Both the position numbers and the translations under genes were made by a program. Shown piece after piece: positions 41,292 to 49,885 of a stretch of 64,000 nt of DNA. The stretch is from Phocaeicola dorei (lineage in GTDB: Bacteria > Bacteroidota > Bacteroidia > Bacteroidales > Bacteroidaceae), in assembly GCF_013009555.1 (NCBI RefSeq), contig NZ_CP046176.1:124001-188000 (forward strand), written 5' to 3'. The stretch's first letter is position 1; every line of letters begins with the position of its first letter. The notes beneath the pieces were generated by a model. It did not search any database and was not told the DNA's origin. It was given only the letters and a program-made list of their open reading frames with translations.

Positions 41292-41328
41292 AAAAAAGGC
41301 TGATTCCTAAGGGAATACAGCCTTTTTT
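41292..41328 (+). terminator. Original host terminator of the tRNA-Met gene
   Basis: AAAAAAGGCTG (41292-41302) pairs with CAGCCTTTTTT (41318-41328), with ATTCC/GGAAT inside. It directly follows attR, where the uninterrupted tRNA gene would have ended. From 41329 to the GH105 promoter nothing further is seen. Confidence 0.75.
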
Positions 41329-41572
41329 ATTTGTAAACTCTCCAGGTATAAATCCGTTGCTTTAGATAACATTGGAATTTAATCAAGGTAGTTGTTGGCT
41401 TCAGAATTTACACAGAGATAATTAATGTATTGATAACGAGGTAGCTTTACATTTGTTGCTCTTGTTATAGGAATCATGAACAGAATTTCTTTCTCTTAGT
41501 ATAAAATCATGAGCACATTATATACTCTAAAACTGCAAATGTGGGTTTTACCTTAAAAAAACAGGATGGAAA

Positions 41573-41605
41573 TTTGTACGAAATAGAAAGATGACTTTAT
41601 CTTTG
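41573..41605 (+). promoter_or_regulatory. Promoter of the GH105 gene
   Basis: TTTG (41573-41576), 21 nt, TATCTTTG (41598-41605) matches the Bacteroidetes consensus and leaves an 80-nt leader before the start codon at 41691. Confidence 0.6.
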
Positions 41606-41690
41606 AAGAATATTAAAGCTGGCCGGACTTTTTATTTTGACGGAATACAGAGATTGTTAGTATAAAAATAAAAGATTAAATTTAGGTTTT

Positions 41691-42989
41691 ATGGTTAAAA
41701 GTTATGCTTGTGCAGGCATTTTATTGTTTGCGATAGGATTATTCCCCTTAATGGCACAGGACAACACTGTGGCCAAAGAGATGGCTATAAAGATAGCCGA
41801 TCGTATTATTGCTTCTACGGTTTATGAGTTCAAAGATGTAAAAACAGGTAAAGTATACACTTCTTTGGACAATGTTGCTTTAAATCCGGATATACGTGTC
41901 AATAGTAAATATTTGAATTGGCATTATACAAACGGAGTAACGAATATGGCTTTGATGGAGTTGGGTGATAAAATACAGAACCGGAAATATGAGGATTATG
42001 TGCTGAAAAATATGAAGTTTATTTTTGACAAGACTAATCAGTCTTATTTTCATCGTCTGTATGATAAAACTTTCCGTGAAGGAGGATGGAGGGCGGTTCC
42101 CCGTCTTACTTGGCATATGATTTATAGAAACAAGCGCTTGGATGACAACGGTCCTATGGGGGCTAGTCTGATAACTTTGAACCAGCGTCATCCGGATGAG
42201 GCTTTCCAACAATATGTTGAAACAACAAATCATCATCTTATGGTTTCGGAACCCCGCTTGGCCGATGGAACCATAGCTCGCTTGTGGCCTCATGAAAATA
42301 CTGTTTGGGCAGATGATGCGTTTATGGCGGTATCTTTTATTTCTAGAATGGGAGAGGTTACCGGTGAAAAGAAGTATTTTGATGATGCGGCCAATCAGAT
42401 ATTGAATTATACAAGGTATTTATGGTGTCCTGAGAAACAGATTTATTATCATTGCTATCATACGGATAATAAAGAGCATGGAGTGGCGCATTGGTCGCGG
42501 GCCAATGGATGGATTTTTATGGCGACAGCCGATTTGCTGGCCAGAATGCCGGAAGATCACCCCATGCGTGATGATGTGATAAAGAATTTCCAGATGCAGG
42601 CCAGTGGGGTAGCCCGGTATCAAGGGAAAAACGGTTTGTGGCATCAGCTATTGGATAAAGCAGATTCTTATGAAGAAATCACCGGTACTTCCATGTTTGT
42701 ATTTGGTATAGCTAAAGGTGTGAAGGAAGGATGGCTGCATCCGGATTTCATTTATGTAGCATGGCAGGGATTAAAAGGTATGTTGTCAAAGATTTCAGAG
42801 AATGGTGATGTGACGGCCATTTGTGTCGGTACAGGTATCATGCCTTCCACCGTATTTTATTATAATCGTCCTACTCAGGAAAATGATCCGATGGGTGAAG
42901 GGCCTGTGTTACGTGCTTTGGTAGAAATGATTGATGCACCTAAATATACGGAAATTAGTGCGAATGATCAGTATGATAAGATAAAATAA
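41691..42989 (+). CDS. Unsaturated rhamnogalacturonyl hydrolase, GH105 family
   Basis: The 432-aa secreted enzyme has a signal peptide (about residues 1-22, ending LMAQ) and an (alpha/alpha)6-barrel body. GH88/105 features are visible: WADDAFMAVSFISRMGEVTG, HGVAHWSRANGWIFMATADLL and YEEITGTSMFVFGIAKGV. It removes the terminal unsaturated galacturonic acid from oligosaccharides made by pectin lyases, acting in the periplasm. No SusC/D pair is adjacent, so it is a lone gene beside the insertion site. No catalytic assignment was made beyond motif pattern. Confidence 0.88.
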   Translation: MVKSYACAGILLFAIGLFPLMAQDNTVAKEMAIKIADRIIASTVYEFKDVKTGKVYTSLDNVALNPDIRVNSKYLNWHYTNGVTNMALMELGDKIQNRKYEDYVLKNMKFIFDKTNQSYFHRLYDKTFREGGWRAVPRLTWHMIYRNKRLDDNGPMGASLITLNQRHPDEAFQQYVETTNHHLMVSEPRLADGTIARLWPHENTVWADDAFMAVSFISRMGEVTGEKKYFDDAANQILNYTRYLWCPEKQIYYHCYHTDNKEHGVAHWSRANGWIFMATADLLARMPEDHPMRDDVIKNFQMQASGVARYQGKNGLWHQLLDKADSYEEITGTSMFVFGIAKGVKEGWLHPDFIYVAWQGLKGMLSKISENGDVTAICVGTGIMPSTVFYYNRPTQENDPMGEGPVLRALVEMIDAPKYTEISANDQYDKIK

Positions 42990-43013
42990 AGATAGAACCA
43001 AGAAAATACAATT

Positions 43014-43086
43014 GCCGTAGGGGTGGACTGGATTCGCCTGGATACACTTCTTTGTGGTGCCAGACGGAAACATTCCGCCCCTACAG
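43014..43086. repeat. Inverted repeat with GTAGGGGTGGA arms after the GH105 gene
   Basis: GTAGGGGTGGA (43017-43027) and TCCGCCCCTAC (43074-43084) pair with one wobble across a 46-nt GC-rich loop. The segment contrasts with its AT-rich surroundings. It looks like a short dispersed repeat (REP-like) of the sort often left between Bacteroides genes, and may also end transcription. Confidence 0.4.
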
Positions 43087-43133
43087 TAAACCTGATGATA
43101 ATGAAAAATATTTTTTTCAGTCTTTTGGCTATA

Positions 43134-43631
43134 TCAGAACTTTAAATCCAATCGACCCTCTTTTATTCTTTCTCCCTCGAAAGTGCCACTGATTATTCTG
43201 TTATTTAAATCGAAACGGGTGATATTGATTATTCCATCTTCCAGTTTTTCTTCTTGATTATTTTCATTTTTGAATATAACATCAGTATAGATAGTCTGAT
43301 CGTCACTCGCTCCTTCTGAGATACTGTAAATAGTGATGTCTTTCTCTTTGGGGTCAATGATGTTGAAAGAAATGGAAGCATTGTTGTCCACTCGGACATC
43401 TATGCTGACTATCGCTTTCTCGTCTTCGTTGCGGGCAGGATAATAAGAAGCCTTATCATCTGAGTCATAGCGCTGTCCCGTATATACCCAGCCATCTATC
43501 AGGCAACCAAAGGTATTGGCTCCTGTTTGAGTGGCAGGGGGCATGATGGTAGGATCTGCTGAAAAGTCTTCTCTATCACAGGAACAGCATAATGCGATTG
43601 TTAATACTATTGTAATAAGATATTTAATCAT
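43134..43631 (-). CDS. Small lipoprotein, DUF6252-like
   Basis: The 165-aa protein has a lipoprotein signal (LALCCSCDRED type lipobox at about residues 13-20) and a beta-rich body. The start of the body, NTFGCLIDGWVYTGQRYD, resembles DUF6252 proteins, which are small surface or periplasmic lipoproteins of Bacteroidetes. It lies 12 nt after a barrel-protein gene on the same strand and probably shares its transcript. Function unknown. Confidence 0.65.
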   Translation of the reverse strand: MIKYLITIVLTIALCCSCDREDFSADPTIMPPATQTGANTFGCLIDGWVYTGQRYDSDDKASYYPARNEDEKAIVSIDVRVDNNASISFNIIDPKEKDITIYSISEGASDDQTIYTDVIFKNENNQEEKLEDGIINITRFDLNNRIISGTFEGERIKEGRLDLKF

Positions 43632-43643
43632 GGCTTGAATTTT

Positions 43644-44291
43644 TTAAAAATGATAATTGATACCTACTGAGAATCCTAATTGTGAAATGTCGTCCGCCCC
43701 CTTCATTGGATAGTGTGGCTGCACCATCCATTCCTTATCATGATAACGAACAGAATACTCGCCGGAATATGCCAGGATATAGTTTATCCTTGCACTGACT
43801 CCCCAATGGGTGAAAGCACGGTATTCTCCACCTATGCCAAAGTTCGCCGCCCATTTATTCATGGATACTTTCCGTGGCTTATCATATACCGTACTGTTAT
43901 CTTGATATAACTGATATCCGGTTCCGGTAGTAAAATACAAGCTGAATTGCTGTTTCAGCCAATGCAGGGAGAACTGTGGAGCAAAATAATGTGTTTGAAT
44001 TTTATCACTGCTGTTTGGCATGTCGTTAGTATACCGGCTGCCTTGATAAAGTACTCCGAATCCCACCCGTATGGCAGGCTTGTTTCCTATCAGATAAGTA
44101 TAACTTCCTGACCAGCCTATGCCATTGCGTAAACTTGAAGAGTGTACAGCTACTCCTATCAGCTTTCCGGTGTAAAAGGTAGGCCCTGTTTGGAGGGACA
44201 GGATAGAACGTTCGCTAGTGCCGAATTGTGCGTATAGCACTGATGAATACAGCAGCATGGCTGTTGGTAAAAAACATAATTTACATTTCAT
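43644..44291 (-). CDS. Outer-membrane beta-barrel protein
   Basis: The 215-aa protein has a signal peptide (about 1-21, ending LYAQ) and alternating aromatic/polar strands with terminal Phe (VGINYHF), as expected of an 8- to 10-strand outer-membrane barrel. Exact family uncertain (porin family/OMP_b-brl). It forms a two-gene unit with the lipoprotein gene downstream. Confidence 0.75.
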   Translation of the reverse strand: MKCKLCFLPTAMLLYSSVLYAQFGTSERSILSLQTGPTFYTGKLIGVAVHSSSLRNGIGWSGSYTYLIGNKPAIRVGFGVLYQGSRYTNDMPNSSDKIQTHYFAPQFSLHWLKQQFSLYFTTGTGYQLYQDNSTVYDKPRKVSMNKWAANFGIGGEYRAFTHWGVSARINYILAYSGEYSVRYHDKEWMVQPHYPMKGADDISQLGFSVGINYHF

Positions 44292-44528
44292 AATAGTTGT
44301 GTTTGTCTAGTTAAGCATTATAAATACAAAAATAGTAAATCATTGAATATAATGATCTTATTAGCCTATTTATTTTAAACCGAGCATGAAAAATGTGATA
44401 GATTAACGCTTATCCGAATCTGTCTTAGGGTGGAAAATAACTGTTATGTAATGATTTGACTTCTTTTGCTACTGAATATTATGTAAATATAGGTACCGAA
44501 TCGTGAACGAAAGTTATTGTTTGAACAT

Positions 44529-44592
44529 TTTCCTATGGAAATTTGTTATAAAGGAAAATATGAATACATTTGGAAAAAGTTTCCTAGGGAAA
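44529..44592 (+). promoter_or_regulatory. Promoter flanked by TTTCC-N3-GGAAA operators, DUF6132-trx-marR operon
   Basis: TTTG (44542-44545), exactly 19 nt, TACATTTG (44565-44572) is a textbook Bacteroides promoter. TTTCCTATGGAAA (44529-44541) abuts the -33 box and TTTCCTAGGGAAA (44580-44592) lies just past the -7 box. Two matched palindromes bracketing a promoter point to a dimeric repressor; the MarR protein encoded in the operon is the obvious candidate. The rest of 44292-44528 shows no feature. Confidence 0.65.
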
Positions 44593-44647
44593 TAATTAAA
44601 GAAGATGATGTAACAGAGTCTGGTTTTAATCATAAAAAGAGAAGATT

Positions 44648-44866
44648 ATGAAAAAAGAGTTTATAAGAAGGTATGGATGGACATTGCTTGGCATTGTGGC
44701 AGGAATGGTAGGAGGATACTTATATTGGCGTTATGTGGGTTGTTCCACGGGAACTTGCCCTATCACTTCTTCTCCTGTCAACAGTTCCATTTGGGGGGCG
44801 GCAATGGGAGGATTATTGCTCAGTTCATTTATACCGGAACGTAAAGAAATAAAGAAGGAGGAATAA
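44648..44866 (+). CDS. Small DUF6132-type membrane protein
   Basis: The 72-aa protein has two membrane helices (about 10-28 and 45-62) separated by a loop with two cysteines in CSTGTCPITSSP. This is the DUF6132 pattern, often found beside thioredoxins and ArsR/MarR regulators. The CSTGTC pair could be a redox or metal site. It is the first gene after the bracketed promoter and lies 2 nt before the thioredoxin gene. Confidence 0.75.
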   Translation: MKKEFIRRYGWTLLGIVAGMVGGYLYWRYVGCSTGTCPITSSPVNSSIWGAAMGGLLLSSFIPERKEIKKEE

Positions 44867-44868
44867 GT

Positions 44869-45348
44869 ATGAATAAGACAATTTTATTTTTTCTAGCCCT
44901 TATGCTGGTTACCACTACAGCTTGCGGCAGAGGAAACAGTAATAATAACCCTGTAAAAGAAGAAACTATGACAACAGAAGGAGATGGAAAAGTCATACAT
45001 TTGACTAAAGCTGATTTTTTGGCGAAAGTATATAATTTCGAGAAAAACCCGAAAGAGTGGAAATATGAAGGTGACAAACCGGCTATTGTGGATTTCTATG
45101 CTGATTGGTGTGGTCCTTGCAAAATGGTAGCTCCTATTCTGGATGAATTGGCAAAAGAATACGATGGACAGATTGTGATTTATAAAGTGGATACAGAGAA
45201 AGAACAGGAACTGGCAGGCGTATTCGGTATACGGAGTATTCCGTCCATTCTGTTCATCCCCATGGAAGGAAAGCCGGAGATGGCACAGGGAGCTATGCCC
45301 AAAGCATCTTTTAAAAAGGCTATTGATGAGTTTTTATTGAAAAAATAA
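44869..45348 (+). CDS. Thioredoxin-family lipoprotein
   Basis: The 159-aa protein has a lipoprotein signal with a TTTACG lipobox (Cys about residue 20), a linker, and a thioredoxin domain with the WCGPC active site (about residues 81-85) and cis-Pro in RSIPSIL. It is therefore a membrane-tethered periplasmic thiol reductant or oxidase partner, unlike cytoplasmic TrxA. The MarR gene follows 38 nt later. Confidence 0.9.
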   Translation: MNKTILFFLALMLVTTTACGRGNSNNNPVKEETMTTEGDGKVIHLTKADFLAKVYNFEKNPKEWKYEGDKPAIVDFYADWCGPCKMVAPILDELAKEYDGQIVIYKVDTEKEQELAGVFGIRSIPSILFIPMEGKPEMAQGAMPKASFKKAIDEFLLKK

Positions 45349-45386
45349 GTAATTTTGTGCAATAGCATTCAAGAAGAAGCATCAAT

Positions 45387-45734
45387 ATGGAAACTTTATG
45401 TAAAATAAGAGACCTCTATCGCGCTATTGCAGAATTTGAAACCCGGTTTGAAAAGGTGCATCACCTTTGTCTGAACGAAGGAATGTTGTTATGCTGTCTC
45501 TCCAAGAAGAAACGCCTGTCTTCGGGAGAGATTGCAGAACTGTTAGGCCTTACTAATTCAAATACTTCTAAAGTCATCAGATCTGTGGAAGATAAAGGCT
45601 ATGTAGAGCGTAATCTGGGAGATAGTGACAAACGACAGATGTATTTCTCGCTTACGGCAGAAGGAAAGAAAATTCTGAAGGAGATGGAATGCTGTAATAT
45701 TGAGATTCCTGAGTTACTGAGGTCTGTTTTGTAA
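45387..45734 (+). CDS. MarR-family regulator (short)
   Basis: The 115-aa protein has a winged helix: LSSGEIAELLGLTNSNTSKVIRSVEDKGYVERNLGDSDKRQMYFSLT (about residues 37-85). It is shorter than the usual 140-150 residues of MarR proteins. It likely binds the TTTCC-N3-GGAAA palindromes at the operon promoter, which would make the operon autoregulated. The inducer is unknown; redox or thiol stress is plausible from the neighbours. Confidence 0.85.
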   Translation: METLCKIRDLYRAIAEFETRFEKVHHLCLNEGMLLCCLSKKKRLSSGEIAELLGLTNSNTSKVIRSVEDKGYVERNLGDSDKRQMYFSLTAEGKKILKEMECCNIEIPELLRSVL

Positions 45735-45757
45735 TAGTAAACAAGATACCGCTGTAG

Positions 45758-46423
45758 ATGAAGCCCGTTTTTATTTTTATATCATTGCTGATAATGCTCT
45801 GTCCCGCTTTCTCGCAAAGCAGGATGGAGCATTATCTTGACTCCTTGGGACTGGTGAATGTAGGCCGGATGGACCCGACATTGAAAATAGATTTGATGTA
45901 TACCCGTGCCGACAATTTTACCGGGAAAGTCCTTTATGAGGATTTGCAGGAGGCTTATCTTCATCCCGAGGCCGCCAAGGCCTTATTGCAAGCGCAAAAG
46001 CGGTTGAAAGAGTTGTATCCAGGTTATTCTTTGATTATTTATGATGCCGCCCGTCCCATGTCCGTGCAGCAGAAAATGTGGAATGTGGTAAAAGGTACTT
46101 CCCAAAATATATATGTATCCAATCCGGCTCGGGGAGGAGGATTGCATAACTATGGTTTGGCGGTAGACGTAAGTATTGCAGATGAAAAAGGAAATCCTTT
46201 GCCTATGGGAACCAAGGTGGATCATTTGGGCAAGGAAGCCCATATAGATACTGAGGCGGCAATGGTACAGCAGGGAGTCATTACAGCACAGGAACGGAGA
46301 AACCGCTTGTTGTTGCGTCGGGTCATGACGGATGTGGGTTATAAACCTTTGCGCAGTGAATGGTGGCATTTTAACTTCCGCAGTCGTGAAGAGGCAAAAC
46401 GGAACTATAAAGTAATTAGATAA
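45758..46423 (+). CDS. M15 family D-Ala-D-Ala dipeptidase (VanX-like)
   Basis: The 221-aa protein has a short signal sequence (about residues 1-18) and the M15D zinc site: GGGLHNYGLAVDVS (His/Asp ligands) and EWWHFNF (Glu base and third His). VanX/DdpX enzymes split D-Ala-D-Ala; with a signal peptide it acts on peptidoglycan peptides in the periplasm. Vancomycin resistance is not implied, since no vanHA is nearby. Confidence 0.88.
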   Translation: MKPVFIFISLLIMLCPAFSQSRMEHYLDSLGLVNVGRMDPTLKIDLMYTRADNFTGKVLYEDLQEAYLHPEAAKALLQAQKRLKELYPGYSLIIYDAARPMSVQQKMWNVVKGTSQNIYVSNPARGGGLHNYGLAVDVSIADEKGNPLPMGTKVDHLGKEAHIDTEAAMVQQGVITAQERRNRLLLRRVMTDVGYKPLRSEWWHFNFRSREEAKRNYKVIR

Positions 46424-46426
46424 AGG

Positions 46427-47611
46427 ATGGAAATATCAGCAAAAACACTCCATTTCATCGAAGAACATAAGGAGGACGATACGCGTACACTGGCTTTGCA
46501 AAGTAAGAAATATCCCGATGTAGACATGGCGGCAGCTGTCACACAAATTGCCGGACGGCAGGTAGCGGCCCGCAAGTTGCCTTCATGGCATCTGGTTTCC
46601 GCATTGTGGTATCCTCCTCATTTGTCTATGGAGCAATGTTCTTCCGAAGCAACTGCTTTGTATAAGGCCTCTTTGTTGGAAGGCGATACTTTTGCCGATT
46701 TAACCGGAGGTTTCGGTATTGATTGCAGTTTTATCTCCCGGAATTTCAAGCAAGCTGATTATGTGGAGAGGCAGACGGAGCTCTGTGAGCTGGCTTTGCA
46801 TAATTTCCCTTTATTGGGGTTGGGACATATCCGGATACATAACCGGGATGGGGTGGCTTATTTGCAGGAAATGCTTCCGGTAGATTGCCTGTTTCTAGAC
46901 CCTGCCAGAAGGGACGGACACGGTGGCAAGACGGTTGCCATCTCTGATTGCGAGCCGGATATAAGTGCTTTGGAGTCTTTGCTGGTTGACAAGGCAAAGA
47001 AGGTGATGGTGAAATTATCGCCTATGCTGGATATGTCATTAGCATTGAACGAGCTGAAAACAGTTCGTTCGGTGCACATTGTCGCTGTGAATAACGAGTG
47101 TAAGGAGTTATTGTTGATATTGCAAAAAGAGGCCGTTTCATCGGAAATAAGCATCCATTGTGAGCATATTGCAGGCAACGGTGCGAGCCAGCATTACACC
47201 TTTACCTTGAAGCAGGAAAAGGCATCGGCCTGTCCCTTGACTGATCAAGTCGGAACTTATTTATATGAACCGAATGTTGCTATACTGAAAGCCGGTGCTT
47301 TTCGTTCCCTCACACAAACCTATCCTGTGATGAAACTTCACCTCAGCAGCCATTTATATACCTCTGCTTCTTTGGTTCCGGATTTTCCGGGACGCCGTTT
47401 CCGGGTTGAGTCCGTATCGGGCTTTGGAAAAAAGGAATTGAAAGCGTTTTTGAAGGATATGGACAAGGCGAATATTACGATCCGCAACTTTCCATTATCG
47501 GTTGCGGAACTGCGCAAACGCCTGAAACTGAAGGAGGGAGGAGATGATTATATCTTTGCCACGACCTTGTCCGACGAGCGGAAAGTCTTGATTAGGGCGA
47601 GGAAGTGCTAG
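46427..47611 (+). CDS. THUMP-like class I SAM-dependent methyltransferase
   Basis: The 394-aa protein has a methyltransferase core with FADLTGGFGIDCSFISRNF (SAM-binding loop, about residues 88-106), DCLFLDPARR (about 151-160, motif IV) and KLSPMLDM. The C-terminus is the ferredoxin-like PG_1098/THUMP-like domain. Family members in Bacteroidetes are presumed RNA methyltransferases; the target is not known. It lies 3 nt after the dipeptidase gene. Its stop shares a CTAG with the stop of the convergent response regulator gene. Confidence 0.85.
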   Translation: MEISAKTLHFIEEHKEDDTRTLALQSKKYPDVDMAAAVTQIAGRQVAARKLPSWHLVSALWYPPHLSMEQCSSEATALYKASLLEGDTFADLTGGFGIDCSFISRNFKQADYVERQTELCELALHNFPLLGLGHIRIHNRDGVAYLQEMLPVDCLFLDPARRDGHGGKTVAISDCEPDISALESLLVDKAKKVMVKLSPMLDMSLALNELKTVRSVHIVAVNNECKELLLILQKEAVSSEISIHCEHIAGNGASQHYTFTLKQEKASACPLTDQVGTYLYEPNVAILKAGAFRSLTQTYPVMKLHLSSHLYTSASLVPDFPGRRFRVESVSGFGKKELKAFLKDMDKANITIRNFPLSVAELRKRLKLKEGGDDYIFATTLSDERKVLIRARKC

Positions 47612-48291
47612 TTTATAATCAACTTATAGCCTATTCCCCTGACATTCACAATCCGTATTTTATTGTCTTTGGATAGTTTATGGCGTAACTTCGTAATAAA
47701 TACATGCAAGCTGCGTGAGTTGAAGAAGCTGTCATCTCCCCAAAGCTCCAACAAGATGCTTTGGCTGCTCACCACTTCATTCCGGTTCTCACACAGGCGT
47801 TTTAATATTTCCGATTCCCGGTGGGATAGTTCTTGTGTGTTTCCTGCAAAGTCAAGCTGTTGGGTAACGGAGTTGAACTGATATCCTCCAATGGTATAGG
47901 TATTTGTAATTTCCTTTTCTACAAAAGCTTTGTGCATCAAGGCTTTAAGGCGTACAATCAGTTCTTGCATTCCGAACGGTTTTTTCAGATAGTCATTTGC
48001 TCCCAGTTCAAACCCCTCCACCACATCATTGATGGCGGACCGGGCAGTGAGAAAGAGGATCGGAGTCACTTTATCGGACTGGCGGATACGTCGTACCATT
48101 TCAAAACCATCCATACGGGGCATCATGACATCAGCCACCAACACATCCGGTTTCTGTTCAAAGAACTTCCTTAAGCCTTCTTCGCCATTTCCGGCGGTAG
48201 TGATGATGAACTCTTGTTCTTCCAGCGTATCCTTGATAATCATGGCAAGTGTCTGTTCATCCTCTACTAATAAAACGCGTATCTTCTCCAT
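47608..48291 (-). CDS. OmpR-family response regulator
   Basis: The 227-aa protein has a receiver domain (phospho-acceptor in DVLVADVMMPRMDGFE, Asp about residue 53; Lys in LKKPFG) and a C-terminal Trans_reg_C winged helix (LSHRESEILKRLCENRNEVV...LRHKLSKDNKIRIVNVRGIGYKL). It is encoded 4 nt after its sensor kinase, so the two form one operon. The targets may include the outer-membrane barrel gene 49886-51958, which is divergent from it. Confidence 0.92.
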   Translation of the reverse strand: MEKIRVLLVEDEQTLAMIIKDTLEEQEFIITTAGNGEEGLRKFFEQKPDVLVADVMMPRMDGFEMVRRIRQSDKVTPILFLTARSAINDVVEGFELGANDYLKKPFGMQELIVRLKALMHKAFVEKEITNTYTIGGYQFNSVTQQLDFAGNTQELSHRESEILKRLCENRNEVVSSQSILLELWGDDSFFNSRSLHVFITKLRHKLSKDNKIRIVNVRGIGYKLIIN

Positions 48292-48295
48292 TTGC

Positions 48296-49750
48296 TTATT
48301 CAGGAATTTGAAGTGTAAAGGTACTGCCTTTTCCTGTGATGCTTTCCACGGAAACAGTTCCTTTGTGTTGTTCTATCATTGTTTTTACATAATAAAGTCC
48401 TAGTCCATATCCTTTTACATTATGCAGATTGCCGGTAGGAACCCGATAAAACTTATTAAACAGGTGTTTCTGCTTGTCGGTAGGGATACCTATTCCTTTG
48501 TCTTGAATCTTTAGCGTTACATGAGCGTTACAACTACTGTTACAAGAACCGTTACAGCGTGTTGCAGAAATGCAAATATACGCCTTTTCATCGGAATATT
48601 TTATAGCATTGTCTATCAGGTTGCTGATCACGTTGTACAAGTGCAAGCGGTCTGCGCGTAGGATTATGTCTTCTTTCATAATAAGTTTGAACTCAGCCGG
48701 CTTATCAGCTTTCAGCCTATGTTGGCTGATCAGATTTTCCAACATAGGCCTCAGTTCGACAAGCTCATAGTTCAGACGGAAATTCTTCCGTTGTTCCATA
48801 CTCATGGAAAGGATCTGTTCCACCAATCCGCTGAGCTGTTTCAGCTGGGCTTGGATAATCTGAAGATAGTTCTGTCGTTTTGTCAGATTCTCTGCTCCGT
48901 TGAAGTTCAGCAACGCATCGTTGGCGGCGTAAGCTACAGCTATCGGAGTTTTCAGCTCGTGAGTAATGTTATGCGTGAAGTCCTCTTTCATTTCTTCTAC
49001 GCTTTTCTGCCTTAAGATGATGCGGATAAGAAACCAGAATGACAGACCTAATATAATAATGATAAGGAAAGAAGTATAAAGTATTCCTTTCATTTGCTGC
49101 AGGACGATGGTGTTTGTCGGTTCTACCCATAACCGGTATGCCATTTTGTTGTACAAGTCATAATTGTAATAATAGCTCACTGCTTCCTTGCTTGGCTTGT
49201 ACTTTTGAGGTGAGCTGAATCCCTGTACCAGAGTACTGTCCCGGTGCAAGTTCACAATTTCTATGCGGTGAGGCAGATAGATGATGCCGCGCATGGCAAG
49301 TGTCCTTGTGAAAAGGCTGTCGAAAGTATGCAGATTTATTTCCGTGAAAAGATCCAGCTGGCTGTGAATCCCCCGTTGGAAGTATTTGGTGAGCAGTTCC
49401 AGTGTACCGTTCTTGTCGATGGTGGTAGATACCGGTTCTTTTATTTCCAATCCGAATTTTCTTTGCTGTTTGAAGGCTTCGGTTTCTACAGTCTTGGTAA
49501 CCAATGCACTGCTGTCCAGATTGATACTGGATTCAATGTAACCGTTTACGGTTGCGTTGCTCCGCTTTACGGAGTCGCATCGTTCCATCATTTCATTGTA
49601 GTCGCTCACCTGTAAGGTTTCTATCAGGCAATTGTCCATATCCTTCTTCATCGAGGTATATAGTCCTGTCAACCAATATGCCTGATAGGCAAAGACGCCT
49701 ATCAGCGAAAGGATAATCAATGCGGCTATGGCTTTAAACGGTATCTTCAT
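48296..49750 (-). CDS. Sensor histidine kinase
   Basis: From the preferred start at 49750 the kinase is 484 aa: a membrane helix at about residues 6-24, a periplasmic sensor of about 210 residues, a second helix near 240-262, then HisKA with the phospho-His in HNITHELKTPIA and HATPase_c (N-box NLIDNAIKYS, GLGLYYVKTMI). An upstream frame to 49843 adds 31 residues that do not resemble a kinase start. It is operonic with the OmpR regulator. Confidence 0.9.
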   Translation of the reverse strand: MKIPFKAIAALIILSLIGVFAYQAYWLTGLYTSMKKDMDNCLIETLQVSDYNEMMERCDSVKRSNATVNGYIESSINLDSSALVTKTVETEAFKQQRKFGLEIKEPVSTTIDKNGTLELLTKYFQRGIHSQLDLFTEINLHTFDSLFTRTLAMRGIIYLPHRIEIVNLHRDSTLVQGFSSPQKYKPSKEAVSYYYNYDLYNKMAYRLWVEPTNTIVLQQMKGILYTSFLIIIILGLSFWFLIRIILRQKSVEEMKEDFTHNITHELKTPIAVAYAANDALLNFNGAENLTKRQNYLQIIQAQLKQLSGLVEQILSMSMEQRKNFRLNYELVELRPMLENLISQHRLKADKPAEFKLIMKEDIILRADRLHLYNVISNLIDNAIKYSDEKAYICISATRCNGSCNSSCNAHVTLKIQDKGIGIPTDKQKHLFNKFYRVPTGNLHNVKGYGLGLYYVKTMIEQHKGTVSVESITGKGSTFTLQIPE

Positions 49751-49885
49751 GGTGAGGCAAAAATAGGCACAAAATAAGTATTTTCTTTCTTTTGATAACA
49801 CTAAATAAGACTTCGTAAGCTGGTGGTAACACATACGGAACACTTTTAGCCTTTACTTTGCATAGACCTTAAAAATAAAACGACG

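Noticed and set aside
45758..46423. Vancomycin-resistance vanX
   Set aside because: The protein is an M15 D-Ala-D-Ala dipeptidase but has a signal peptide and no vanH/vanA neighbours, so it is more likely a peptidoglycan enzyme.
47608..47611. Overlapping stop codons of convergent genes at CTAG
   Set aside because: It is real but is a compact gene ending and needs no special explanation.
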